Shown here piece by piece: positions 8,925-16,611 of a stretch of DNA of 64,000 nt. The notes under the pieces are model-generated. The model saw only the letters and a list, made by a program, of their open reading frames with translations. It had not been told where the DNA came from and made no database searches. This stretch comes from JACVRW01 sp036407035 (GTDB lineage Bacteria; Actinomycetota; Thermoleophilia; Solirubrobacterales; Thermoleophilaceae), in assembly GCA_036407035.1 (NCBI GenBank), contig DASXAA010000219.1:1-64000 (forward strand). Direction: 5' to 3'. Position 1 is the first letter of the stretch; every line of letters begins with the position of its first letter. Position numbers and translations under genes: made by a program.

Positions 8925-9869
8925 GTGGTCGAGGCGGTCGAGTCCGTGCTCGCCCAGAGCCTCGGCGAGTGGCGGCTGCTTGTGCACGAGGACGGCGCCG
9001 GCGACCCGGCCGTCGCGGCTGCGCTCGCCCCGTACCTGGAGGACGGGCGCGTGTCCCACGCCGCCTCGGGGCAGCGGATCGGCGCCGCGCGCAGCATGAG
9101 CCGGCTGGTCGCGGCCGGCGACGCGCCCTACGTCGCGATCCTCCACGACGACGACCGCTGGCATCCCGGGTTCCTCGAGCGGCGCGTGCGCTTCCTCGAC
9201 GCCCATCCGGAGTGCGGCATGGCGTTCTCCGAGCACCTGGACATCGACCGCGACGGCAGCCCGACCGGGCGCTCCGTGCCGAAGCTCGATGAGGGTCTTC
9301 AGCCACACGAGGAGTTCGCGCGCCGGATGCTCGCCGAGAACCTCGTCGCGACGCCCACCGTCGTGGTGCGGCGCAGCGCGTACGAGGCGGTCGGTCCCGC
9401 GTTCGACGAGGGCTTTCCCACCCTCTACGACTGGGAGATGATGCTGCGCCTGGCGCAGGGCTTCCCGGCCGGCTACCTGCGCGTGTGGGACGCCGAGTAC
9501 CGCACCCACGGCGTGCAGACCTCGGCCGCGGGCGACCGCGGCCGCGAGTTCCTGCGGCTGTACGAGCACGCGGAGTCGATGGCCCGCCGCGCCGGCCCCG
9601 CCCTGCTGCCGCCCGAGGAGGAGCGCCGGCGGCTCCGCGCCGGCTACCTGCTGTCAGCCGCGCTCGACGACGTGGGCGACGGACGGCGACGCGAGGCGGC
9701 GCGCCGCGTCCGCGCGGCGCTGCGGGCGTACCCGCGCTCGGCCCTCACGCGGCGCTTCGCGGCCGCCGCCCTGGGGGTCGTGCTACCCGCGGCGGGCAGG
9801 CGCGCGATCGCCTCGTTGCGCGCGACGCTCTACCAGCGCCGGGGGCGCCCGGCGTCGCCCCTGCCGTAG
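8925..9869 (+). CDS. Family 2 glycosyltransferase, true start unresolved
   Basis: A GT-A fold glycosyltransferase: VESVLAQSLGEWRLLVHEDG, the DxD-like ILHDDDRWHPGFLERRV, and YDWEMMLRLAQ further on. It transfers a sugar from a nucleotide donor, probably for surface glycans. The C-terminal 100 residues are basic helices. GTG at 8925 is the first canonical start, but the in-frame codons before it (8886-8924) encode VDVGIPTHGRPRYV, the usual first strand of this fold. The coding frame therefore begins upstream without ATG, GTG or TTG, just behind the pckG stop. The 3' end overlaps the convergent 9830-12100 gene by 40 bases. Confidence 0.82.
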   Translation: MVEAVESVLAQSLGEWRLLVHEDGAGDPAVAAALAPYLEDGRVSHAASGQRIGAARSMSRLVAAGDAPYVAILHDDDRWHPGFLERRVRFLDAHPECGMAFSEHLDIDRDGSPTGRSVPKLDEGLQPHEEFARRMLAENLVATPTVVVRRSAYEAVGPAFDEGFPTLYDWEMMLRLAQGFPAGYLRVWDAEYRTHGVQTSAAGDRGREFLRLYEHAESMARRAGPALLPPEEERRRLRAGYLLSAALDDVGDGRRREAARRVRAALRAYPRSALTRRFAAAALGVVLPAAGRRAIASLRATLYQRRGRPASPLP

Positions 9870-12100
9870 TCGCACACGCCCGTCGGGAAGATCTGCTCGA
9901 GCCGCGCGACCTGCTCCGCCGACGGCGTCCACGATCCGTACAGCCCGTGCCGGATCGCGCGCCTCACCGACTGGAGCCGGCACTTGTACACGCCCCCACG
10001 GAACGGGCCCCCGGCCACGATGCGGGACGTCGAGTGCAGCGGGAACACCTGCGTGCAGGCGCCCGGCGCCCGGTGGTCGAGGATGCCGTCCCACACGTGG
10101 TCCCCGCGGGCGATCTCCTCGCCCTGGGCCGTGAAGCAGCGGTCGGTCGCGAGCGCCGGCTTGTTGCCGACGACGCCCCGCCACGGGTGGTGGCGGATGT
10201 TCCCCATCCACTCGTCGATCAGCTCGAACGCCTCCGGCGTCAGGTCGGCCTGGAGCCCGGACGGGCGGGCGTCCGCGAACCAGATCACCTGGTTCCCCGC
10301 GTGCCCGTCGTGGTCGAGCATCCGCTGCCGCGAGACGAACGACTGGTGGCTGTTGTGCATGTTCAGCTCGTCCTCGAGGTAGTCGCGCTCGTCGATCAGC
10401 GGGATGTCCACGTCGCCGTCGAAGTAGAGGCCGTGGCGGTACGCGGCGCGCATCGCGCCCAGGTCGCCCTCGCGCCGCGGCGCCGGCGTGGCGCCGCCGT
10501 CCGGCGACAGCCGCATGTTGCGCGAGCTCCACGGGTCGAAGCCGCCGGTGGGCAGGAACGGCTGGCCCTCCTGCACCATGTCCTGCGGGTCCTTCCAGCT
10601 GCCGACCTTCGCGTTCAGGTCGAGGAACTCCTGCGGCGTGATGTTGCCGTCGGTCAGCGCCTTCAGGCCGTACTGCACGCCGACGTTGTCCCAGGTCTGG
10701 CGCGCGTAGCCGCTCGGCGCGACGCCGTAGATGTTCCTGAGGTCGTCCCAGTGGGTCCACTGGACGCGCGCCATCACGGCCGGGTCCATCCGCTCCGTCC
10801 CGGCGCCGGCCGTGCCGAACAGCGGGTTCATCGCCAGCGGCGTCAGCCCGCGCCAGCCGGCCACGCACTCCGAGTTGCCGGGCGCGCCGCCGCGGTAGGG
10901 GTTCGGCACGGTCGCGCTCGAGTTGAGGCCCTCGAGCCACTTGCGGTTGTCCCAGTTCTGCCACTTCGGGTTGGCGCCGTCCGTGACGTCCATGTAGTAC
11001 TCGAGCAGCTCGCAGTCGCCCACGTGGATCGTCTGCGTGACCATGTCCGGATACGAGCGCTGCGGGATGCCCGCGTCGATCAGGCCGGGGTGGTTCTGCC
11101 CGTACACGTACTGCTGGATGCCGCCACCCGAGCCGCCGACGCCGACCGTGTAGAGCGGCACGCCGTAGCGCTCGATGAACTCCTCCTTGGTCATCAGCGC
11201 CGTCTCGCCGCCGAGCTCGAGGTTGTAGTGCGTGCTAGTGCGGGTGCCGCTCGAGTGCACGATCGCGTAGCCCTTGCTGAGGCCGATGTCGTAGAGCGCG
11301 GCGCCTCCCGGCGTGCCCTGGTTGTGGCCGATGGCGACGCCGCCGTCGAAGGTGTAGATCAGGCGCTTGTTCCAGAGCGAGGTGTCCGGCTTCGCGGCCG
11401 GGTCCTCGCCGAGCGGCGCCAGCATGGCGAACGAGTAGATGAAGCGGTCGATCGTGCCGCGCTCGCGGCGCACCACGTAGTCGACGGTGCGGCCGTCGAG
11501 CAGGGTGGTCTGCGCGAGGTCGGCCGGGCGCGACCCGTCGGCCGGCAGCGGCTTGAACGAGCCGTCCGTCGAGCGGTAGAGGTAGTCGACCTTCGTGTTT
11601 GCCGAGCAGTCGCGGCTCCAGCCGGCCGTGGTGCCGTCGGGGTTGAGCACGCGGAAGCCGTCGCCCTCCTGGTTGTCCACGAGCGGCTCGTCGAGGCCGG
11701 CCTGGATCGTCTTGCACACGAAGGGCGTCTGGTGCGGCCCCGAGAAGATCGGCCCCGTGTTCGGGTAGTTCGTGAGGCGCAGGACGTCGGAGGGGTGCCC
11801 GTGCCGGCTCGTACTGGCCGTGAGGTAGTTGTCGCCGAGGCGCAGCCCGTCGACCAGGCCGGTGAGACCGCCGTCGCTCCGGTGGAAGTCGCCGGTCACG
11901 TCCTCGCCGCCCAGCCGCAAGCGCACCCTGTCGAGCAGCCAGGGCGGCGCGTTCACGCGGACGAGCGCGTCGCCGCCGCTGACCTGGTCGGCGCGGCTCG
12001 AGAGCACCTTCATCTCCACCCCGTGCGCCTGCGCGGCAGCCGGGGCCACGGCCATTGCCGCGAGCGCAACCAGGCCCGCGATCCGTCCACTCTTCGGCAT
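9830..12100 (-). CDS. Secreted DUF6351-like protein, alpha/beta-hydrolase candidate
   Basis: About 756 residues with a signal peptide (MPKSGRIAGLVALAAMAVAPAAAQA). The mature start, VEMKVLSSRADQVSGGDALV, is what I associate with DUF6351, a large exported family in actinobacteria and proteobacteria; a database search was not possible. Inside is VGVGGSGGGIQQYVYGQN (near 325-345), a Gly-x-Ser-x-Gly elbow of serine hydrolases such as tannase-like esterases. A late DHDGHAGNQ segment could supply acid and histidine. The substrate is unknown. The ATG at 12100 is chosen because GAGGGAGG lies six bases before it. The 3' end overlaps the convergent glycosyltransferase. Confidence 0.75.
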   Translation of the reverse strand: MPKSGRIAGLVALAAMAVAPAAAQAHGVEMKVLSSRADQVSGGDALVRVNAPPWLLDRVRLRLGGEDVTGDFHRSDGGLTGLVDGLRLGDNYLTASTSRHGHPSDVLRLTNYPNTGPIFSGPHQTPFVCKTIQAGLDEPLVDNQEGDGFRVLNPDGTTAGWSRDCSANTKVDYLYRSTDGSFKPLPADGSRPADLAQTTLLDGRTVDYVVRRERGTIDRFIYSFAMLAPLGEDPAAKPDTSLWNKRLIYTFDGGVAIGHNQGTPGGAALYDIGLSKGYAIVHSSGTRTSTHYNLELGGETALMTKEEFIERYGVPLYTVGVGGSGGGIQQYVYGQNHPGLIDAGIPQRSYPDMVTQTIHVGDCELLEYYMDVTDGANPKWQNWDNRKWLEGLNSSATVPNPYRGGAPGNSECVAGWRGLTPLAMNPLFGTAGAGTERMDPAVMARVQWTHWDDLRNIYGVAPSGYARQTWDNVGVQYGLKALTDGNITPQEFLDLNAKVGSWKDPQDMVQEGQPFLPTGGFDPWSSRNMRLSPDGGATPAPRREGDLGAMRAAYRHGLYFDGDVDIPLIDERDYLEDELNMHNSHQSFVSRQRMLDHDGHAGNQVIWFADARPSGLQADLTPEAFELIDEWMGNIRHHPWRGVVGNKPALATDRCFTAQGEEIARGDHVWDGILDHRAPGACTQVFPLHSTSRIVAGGPFRGGVYKCRLQSVRRAIRHGLYGSWTPSAEQVARLEQIFPTGVCDYGRGDAGRPRRW

Positions 12101-12132
12101 CCGTACCTCCCTCAAGGCGGCGCCACTCTACC

Positions 12133-13254
12133 TCACACGACGTTGCGCTCCGGGCGCGCCGCCCGCTCCACGGTCAGCGGCGACACGTCCACGAACGGCT
12201 CGCGGCCGAGGTACAGGTCGCGCACGATCTCGCCGACCGCGGGCGCCTGCTGGAAGCCGTGGCCCGAGAAGCCGGTGGCGTAGAGGAAGCGCGAGGGGCC
12301 GGCGGCCTCGCCGATCAGCGCGTTGTGGTCGGGCGACATCTCGTACAGCCCGGACCAGCCGCCGGCGATCGGGGCTTCCGCGAGGACGGGGGCGCGCCGC
12401 GCGATCACCGGCTCGGCGTGCTCGAGCCAGTCGGTCTCGGCCTCGGCGGTCGAGTTCGTGCCGAACAGCAGGCCGGGCCCCTCGCGGTGGAAGTAGAAGC
12501 CGGTGGCGAAGTCGATCGTCATCGGGATGCGCTCGGGCGTCCCGTCGATCGGGCCGGTGTACGCGATCCGGCGCCGCTCCGCGGTGACCGGCAGGTCCAC
12601 GCCCGCCATCGCGCCGATCGCGGCCGAGCCGACGCCCGCGGCGCACACGAGGGCCTCGGTCGCGACGGTGCCGCGGCTCGTCTCGACGGCCGCGATGGCG
12701 CCGTCCTCGGTCTGGACGCCCGTCACCTCGCAGCGCGTGGCGATGCTCGCGCCGTGCCGCCGCGCGCCCGCCGCGTAGCCCTGCACTGTGGCGTCGGGCG
12801 TGGCGTGGCCGGCGAGCGGGCAGAAGGCGGCGCCGAGCACGCCGTCGAGGCCCGCGAGCGGGGAGAGCTCGCCGGCCTCGGCCGTCGCCAGCATCCGGCT
12901 CGGCAGGCCCAGCCGGTTCTGCATCGCGACGTCGCGCTCGAACGCGCTCACGTCCTCCGGGCGGTCGAGCAGGAACAGGTAGCCCACGCGCGCGAGGTCG
13001 ATCTCGCCGCCGGGGCGCTCCCCGAACTCGCCCCAGCGCTCGAGGCTCCGAACCCCGATCGAGACGTTCAGCTCGTCCGAGAACATCGCGCGCACGCCGC
13101 CGGCCCCGCGGCCGGTCGAGCCCGAGCCGAGCTCTGCGCGCTCGACCAGCAGCACCCCCTCGACTCCCGCCTCGGCGAGGTGGAACGCGATGCTCGCGCC
13201 GATCACGCCGCCGCCGGCCACGACCACTCCGGCGCGGCTGGGGAGTCCCGACAT
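12133..13254 (-). CDS. FAD-dependent amine/amino-acid oxidase (DAO family)
   Basis: 373 residues with the dinucleotide-binding motif VVVAGGGVIGASIAFHLAEAG at the N-terminus, ERAELGSGSTGRGAGGVR, and the C-terminal FAD contact YATGFSGHGFQQAPAVGEIV. It resembles sarcosine oxidase beta subunit and glycine oxidase, which oxidise N-methyl or primary amino groups. The substrate cannot be assigned. It starts at ATG 13254, back to back with an aldehyde dehydrogenase gene 19 bases away. An aldehyde released by the oxidase could feed that enzyme (inference). Confidence 0.88.
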   Translation of the reverse strand: MSGLPSRAGVVVAGGGVIGASIAFHLAEAGVEGVLLVERAELGSGSTGRGAGGVRAMFSDELNVSIGVRSLERWGEFGERPGGEIDLARVGYLFLLDRPEDVSAFERDVAMQNRLGLPSRMLATAEAGELSPLAGLDGVLGAAFCPLAGHATPDATVQGYAAGARRHGASIATRCEVTGVQTEDGAIAAVETSRGTVATEALVCAAGVGSAAIGAMAGVDLPVTAERRRIAYTGPIDGTPERIPMTIDFATGFYFHREGPGLLFGTNSTAEAETDWLEHAEPVIARRAPVLAEAPIAGGWSGLYEMSPDHNALIGEAAGPSRFLYATGFSGHGFQQAPAVGEIVRDLYLGREPFVDVSPLTVERAARPERNVV

Positions 13255-13273
13255 GCCCGAGTACGCTACGCGC

Positions 13274-14845
13274 ATGAGCGTTACGGGGACCAGCACGAGG
13301 ACGGTTTCATCGATCATCGCCGGGTCGGAGCGCACGGACGGCGAGCGCGCCGAGTCGCGCAACCCGGCAAACCTCGACGACGTCGTCTGCGAGGTCGTGC
13401 TGGGCGACGCCCGCACGTTCGCGGACGCCTGCGCGGCGGCGCGGGCCGCCCAGCCGGCGTGGGCGGCCACGCCCGCGCCCGTGCGAGGCAAGGCGATCCA
13501 GCGCATCGGGCGGCTGGTCGAGGACAACAAGGAGGCGCTCTCCCGCCTCCTGACGCGGGAGATCGGCAAGCCGTACGCCGAGTCGCTCGGCGAGGTCCAG
13601 GAGGTGATCGACACCTGCGACTTCTTCGTCTCCGAGGGACGCCGGCTCTACGGGATGACCGTGCCGAGCGAGCTGCCGGACAAGCAGCTCTTCACGTTCC
13701 GCAACCCGGTCGGGGTGGCGGCGATCATCACGGCGGGCAACTTCCCGGTGGCGGTCCCGTCCTGGTACCTAGTGCCGGCGCTCCTGTGCGGGAACGCGGT
13801 CGTCTGGAAGCCGGCCGAGTACGCGCCGGCGCTGGGCGAGGCGCTGACGCAGCTGTTCGTGCAGGGCGGGCTGCCGGACGGCGTCTTCAACCTGGTGGAG
13901 TGCGACGGCCCGTCGGCGTTCGAGGGGCTCGAGCTGGCGCTCGAGCAGAGGCTGGTGGACAAGGTCGGGTTCACCGGGTCGTCGGCGGTCGGGGCGAAGA
14001 TCGGCGAGCTCTGCGGGCGGCACGTCCAGTCGCCGTGCCTCGAGCTGGGCGGCAAGAACCCGCTCGTGGTGATGCCGGACGCCGAGCTCGACCTGGCGGT
14101 CGAGGGCGCGCTCTTCTCCGGGTTCGGGACCGCCGGCCAGCGCTGCACCTCGCTCGGCACAGCGATCGTCCACGAGTCGGTGCACGACGAGTTCGTGCGG
14201 CGGCTGTCGGCGGCGGTCGAGTCGGCCCCGATCGGCGACCCGACCCAGGACGTCCTGTACGGGCCGATGATCCACGAGCGATTCACCGAGCGCTTCCTCG
14301 AGTGGCTCGAGCTGATCCGCGACCACCACTCGGTGTCGGGCTCGACCGGCACCGGCCGGATCGGCGCCGACAACCCGCGCGAGGGCTTCGTCGGCGACCC
14401 GGAGATCGGCATCTACTGCCACCCCACGATCGTCGACGGGGTCACGATCGACGACGAGATCTACCGCACGGAGACGTTCGGGCCGATCATCGGCGTCGCT
14501 TCGTTCGGCTCGTTCGACGAGGCGATGGAGCTCGCGAACGGCCACGGTTACGGCTTGTCCTCGGCGATCTACACGAACGATCCGAAGAGCGCGTTCCGCT
14601 TCCGCGAGCGGATAACGGCCGGGATGGTGTCGGTGAACAACTCGACATCGGGCGCCGAGGCGCACCTGCCCTTCGGCGGCAACGGCAAGTCGGGCAACGG
14701 CAGCCGCCAGTCCGGGGTCTGGGTGCTCGACCAGTTCACGCGCTGGCAGTCGCTCAACTGGGACTACGCCGGCAAGCTGCAGAAGGCGCAGATGGACGTC
14801 GCCGAGCTGACCGGCAACCTCGGCTACAGGCTGGCCTGGGACTGA
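13274..14845 (+). CDS. NAD(P)-dependent aldehyde dehydrogenase
   Basis: 523 residues. Seen: the cofactor-binding TAGNFPVAVPSWY and WKPAEYAP, the general base Glu in CLELGGKNPLVV (near 257), the nucleophile Cys in GTAGQRCTSLG (near 289), and ETFGPIIGV at the C-terminal side. The GQRCTS form is like the ALDH7/semialdehyde branch. It oxidises an aldehyde to an acid. ATG 13274 keeps it clear of the divergent oxidase start; an in-frame ATG at 13253 would overlap it. The VOC gene follows after 3 bases. Confidence 0.93.
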   Translation: MSVTGTSTRTVSSIIAGSERTDGERAESRNPANLDDVVCEVVLGDARTFADACAAARAAQPAWAATPAPVRGKAIQRIGRLVEDNKEALSRLLTREIGKPYAESLGEVQEVIDTCDFFVSEGRRLYGMTVPSELPDKQLFTFRNPVGVAAIITAGNFPVAVPSWYLVPALLCGNAVVWKPAEYAPALGEALTQLFVQGGLPDGVFNLVECDGPSAFEGLELALEQRLVDKVGFTGSSAVGAKIGELCGRHVQSPCLELGGKNPLVVMPDAELDLAVEGALFSGFGTAGQRCTSLGTAIVHESVHDEFVRRLSAAVESAPIGDPTQDVLYGPMIHERFTERFLEWLELIRDHHSVSGSTGTGRIGADNPREGFVGDPEIGIYCHPTIVDGVTIDDEIYRTETFGPIIGVASFGSFDEAMELANGHGYGLSSAIYTNDPKSAFRFRERITAGMVSVNNSTSGAEAHLPFGGNGKSGNGSRQSGVWVLDQFTRWQSLNWDYAGKLQKAQMDVAELTGNLGYRLAWD

Positions 14846-14848
14846 GCG

Positions 14849-15238
14849 ATGGCGGAGCTCGTCAAGGGAGTCGACTTCGTCACGGTCGCGACCGCCGACT
14901 TCGCGCGGGCCGTGGAGTTCTACGGCGACGTGCTGGGGCTGCCGGAGTCGGCGCGCTACGGGAAGATGCCCGGGGCCGAGTTCGAGACCGGCAGTCTGAC
15001 GCTCGCGGTCGTCCAGTCCGAGGCGTTCGGGATGGAGTTCAGGACCACCACCCACCCGATCGCGCTACACGTGGACGACGTGGAGGCGGCGCGTGCCGAG
15101 CTGGAGTCACGCGGGGTCGAGTTCCGCGCCGACACGCTCGACACGGGCGTGTGCCACATGGCGTTCTTCACGGACCCGGACGGGAACGCGCTGATGCTGC
15201 ACCACCGGTACGCGCCGCGGGCGGAGCGGGAGGGCTGA
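14849..15238 (+). CDS. VOC-family (glyoxalase-fold) protein
   Basis: 129 residues with the paired beta-alpha-beta-beta-beta units of the vicinal oxygen chelate fold: VDFVTVATADFARAVEFYGDVLGLP, then IALHVDDVEAARAELESRGV, ending FTDPDGNALMLHHR. Metal ligands are incomplete: the first position is Asp/Thr rather than His, and the C-terminal Glu is replaced. It may therefore be a binding or resistance protein rather than a lyase. It is co-transcribed with the aldehyde dehydrogenase. Confidence 0.82.
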   Translation: MAELVKGVDFVTVATADFARAVEFYGDVLGLPESARYGKMPGAEFETGSLTLAVVQSEAFGMEFRTTTHPIALHVDDVEAARAELESRGVEFRADTLDTGVCHMAFFTDPDGNALMLHHRYAPRAEREG

Positions 15239-15281
15239 GGCGGGCCGCCGCCGGGCCGCGCCGGCGGGTTCGGCGAACGAC

Positions 15282-15423
15282 GGGCAACGAGGGGTGGGTC
15301 CCCGGCGTCTCCGCGGAAACACCTCGATCATTGGTTGAGGGTTCACGGTCGTGCTGAGGAGGTGATGTCGAGTTATGGGTGCTATAGCACCCGTAAGTCG
15401 ACATCACCCACCCCTTGTCGCCC
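15282..15423. repeat. Nested inverted repeat, candidate extragenic element (copy A)
   Basis: Two layers. The inner one is a 48-base palindrome, 15361-15408, with 24-base arms matching at 22 positions around a GCTATAGC centre. The outer arms at 15282-15299 (GGGCAACGAGGGGTGGGT) and 15406-15423 are complementary at 16 of 18 positions. Between them is a small hairpin (CCTCGA/TTGAGG). It fills most of the 251-base gap between the convergent VOC and FUSC genes. There is no T-run. A related element lies at 51765-51840. Confidence 0.7.
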
Positions 15424-15489
15424 AGACGGCCATCCGTCAACGGGCAACCCTGCCGAGAGACGAGCACGCCCGGTCGCCGCGCTCGGCCC

Positions 15490-16611
15490 TCACGCCCCGC
15501 GGACGGCCGACAGCGCGTCGTCGCGCTCCAGGCCGCTCGCGCGCAGCAGGTCCACCGCCGTCAGTCTCACCTGGCCCACGATATGGAGCGCCGACAGGTT
15601 GCCGGTCTGCTCGAGCACCGCGTTCGCGTGGCCGGCCGCGCGGCAGGCCGCTCCGCGGGCGGGTGCCGGGTCGCCGTCGTCGAGCACGGGGCCGAGGGCG
15701 CGGGCGGCGGACGCCAGCTCACGCAGCGACTGCTCCACGTCCTCGGGGATCGCGTCGCCCAGGGAGATCGCCCTCACGGCGCCGCGGGCGATCGCGCGTG
15801 CGTTCTCGGTCGCCAGCCCGAGCTCGGTCGCCGCGACCGCGTAGCGCGCCAGCGGCCGCCGGGTGCGGCGCCGTCCGAGCGACAGTCGGGCCGCCTCGCC
15901 GGCCGCCCCGATCGTCTCCTCCATGCGCGCGTGGTAGGGGTCCACGTCCGTCGTGGCGCGCAGCGCCGCGTCCGCCTCGGCGGCGTCGCGGGTGCGCAGC
16001 GCCTCGGCGATTCGCTCGAGCGTCGCGGCCAGGTGCTCGAGCATGGGGCCGGTGCTCGCCCGGGCCATCTTGAGCGGGTTCACGGGCAGGACGACCGCTG
16101 CCACCACCAGCGCCGTGGCGCCGCCGACGAGGGCGTCCACGAAGCGGGCGAAGTTGAACGTGCCGCCGGCGGGCTGCAGCGTCGCGACCAGCACCGCCGA
16201 GACGCCCGCCTGCGACGCCAGCAGCGGGCCGCCGCCCACCAGCGTCGCGCCGGTCATCGCGAGCGCCGTGACCACGGCGATCTGCCAGGCGCCGGTGCCG
16301 ATCACCGACACGAGCGCGTCGCCGATCGCGATCCCGACCGCCACGCCGATCGCGATCTCGACCGCACGCCGGGGCGCCGCGCCCACGGTCAGCCCGAGCG
16401 TGATGAGCGCGGACACCGGGGCGAAGAACGGAGTCGAGTGCCCGATCACCTCGGTTGCGATCAGCCACGCCCCGGCGGCCGCGACGGAGGTGTGGAGGAT
16501 CGGCCGGGCGGCCTCGACGATCCGCTCGCGGCGCGTGCGCAGCCCCGCGCGCGACGCCTCCGCGGCGTGCTCGAGCAGCTCGCCGCGGCGCGCGAACGTC
16601 CCTCGGGTCAT
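15490..16611 (-). CDS. FUSC/aromatic-acid-exporter-like membrane protein
   Basis: 373 residues. After a short basic start come about six hydrophobic helices (residues 30-190, e.g. PFFAPVSALITLGLTVG and AVEIAIGVAVGIAIGDALV). A long helical cytoplasmic half follows (EHLAATLERIAEALRTRDAAEAD and onward). This is the pattern of FUSC/ArAE exporters. Its ATG at 16611 overlaps the stop of the ThDP enzyme (ATGA), so it is the second gene of that operon and may export a related acid (inference). Confidence 0.85.
   Translation of the reverse strand: MTRGTFARRGELLEHAAEASRAGLRTRRERIVEAARPILHTSVAAAGAWLIATEVIGHSTPFFAPVSALITLGLTVGAAPRRAVEIAIGVAVGIAIGDALVSVIGTGAWQIAVVTALAMTGATLVGGGPLLASQAGVSAVLVATLQPAGGTFNFARFVDALVGGATALVVAAVVLPVNPLKMARASTGPMLEHLAATLERIAEALRTRDAAEADAALRATTDVDPYHARMEETIGAAGEAARLSLGRRRTRRPLARYAVAATELGLATENARAIARGAVRAISLGDAIPEDVEQSLRELASAARALGPVLDDGDPAPARGAACRAAGHANAVLEQTGNLSALHIVGQVRLTAVDLLRASGLERDDALSAVRGA

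Noticed and set aside
14849..15238. VOC protein as the ethylmalonyl/methylmalonyl-CoA epimerase of the pathway
   Set aside because: It lacks the full His/Glu metal set and the epimerase blocks, and it is coupled to an aldehyde dehydrogenase instead.
12055..15357. Very long plus-strand open frame of about 1100 codons (and similar ones at 9485-12283 and 36487-38322)
   Set aside because: They lie opposite or out of frame with well-supported genes, are dominated by Arg/Ala/Gly/Pro, and show no domain. Long shadow frames are expected at this GC content.
15361..15408. 48-base palindrome as an intrinsic terminator
   Set aside because: There is no T-run on either side, the arms are far longer than usual, and a related element exists elsewhere.
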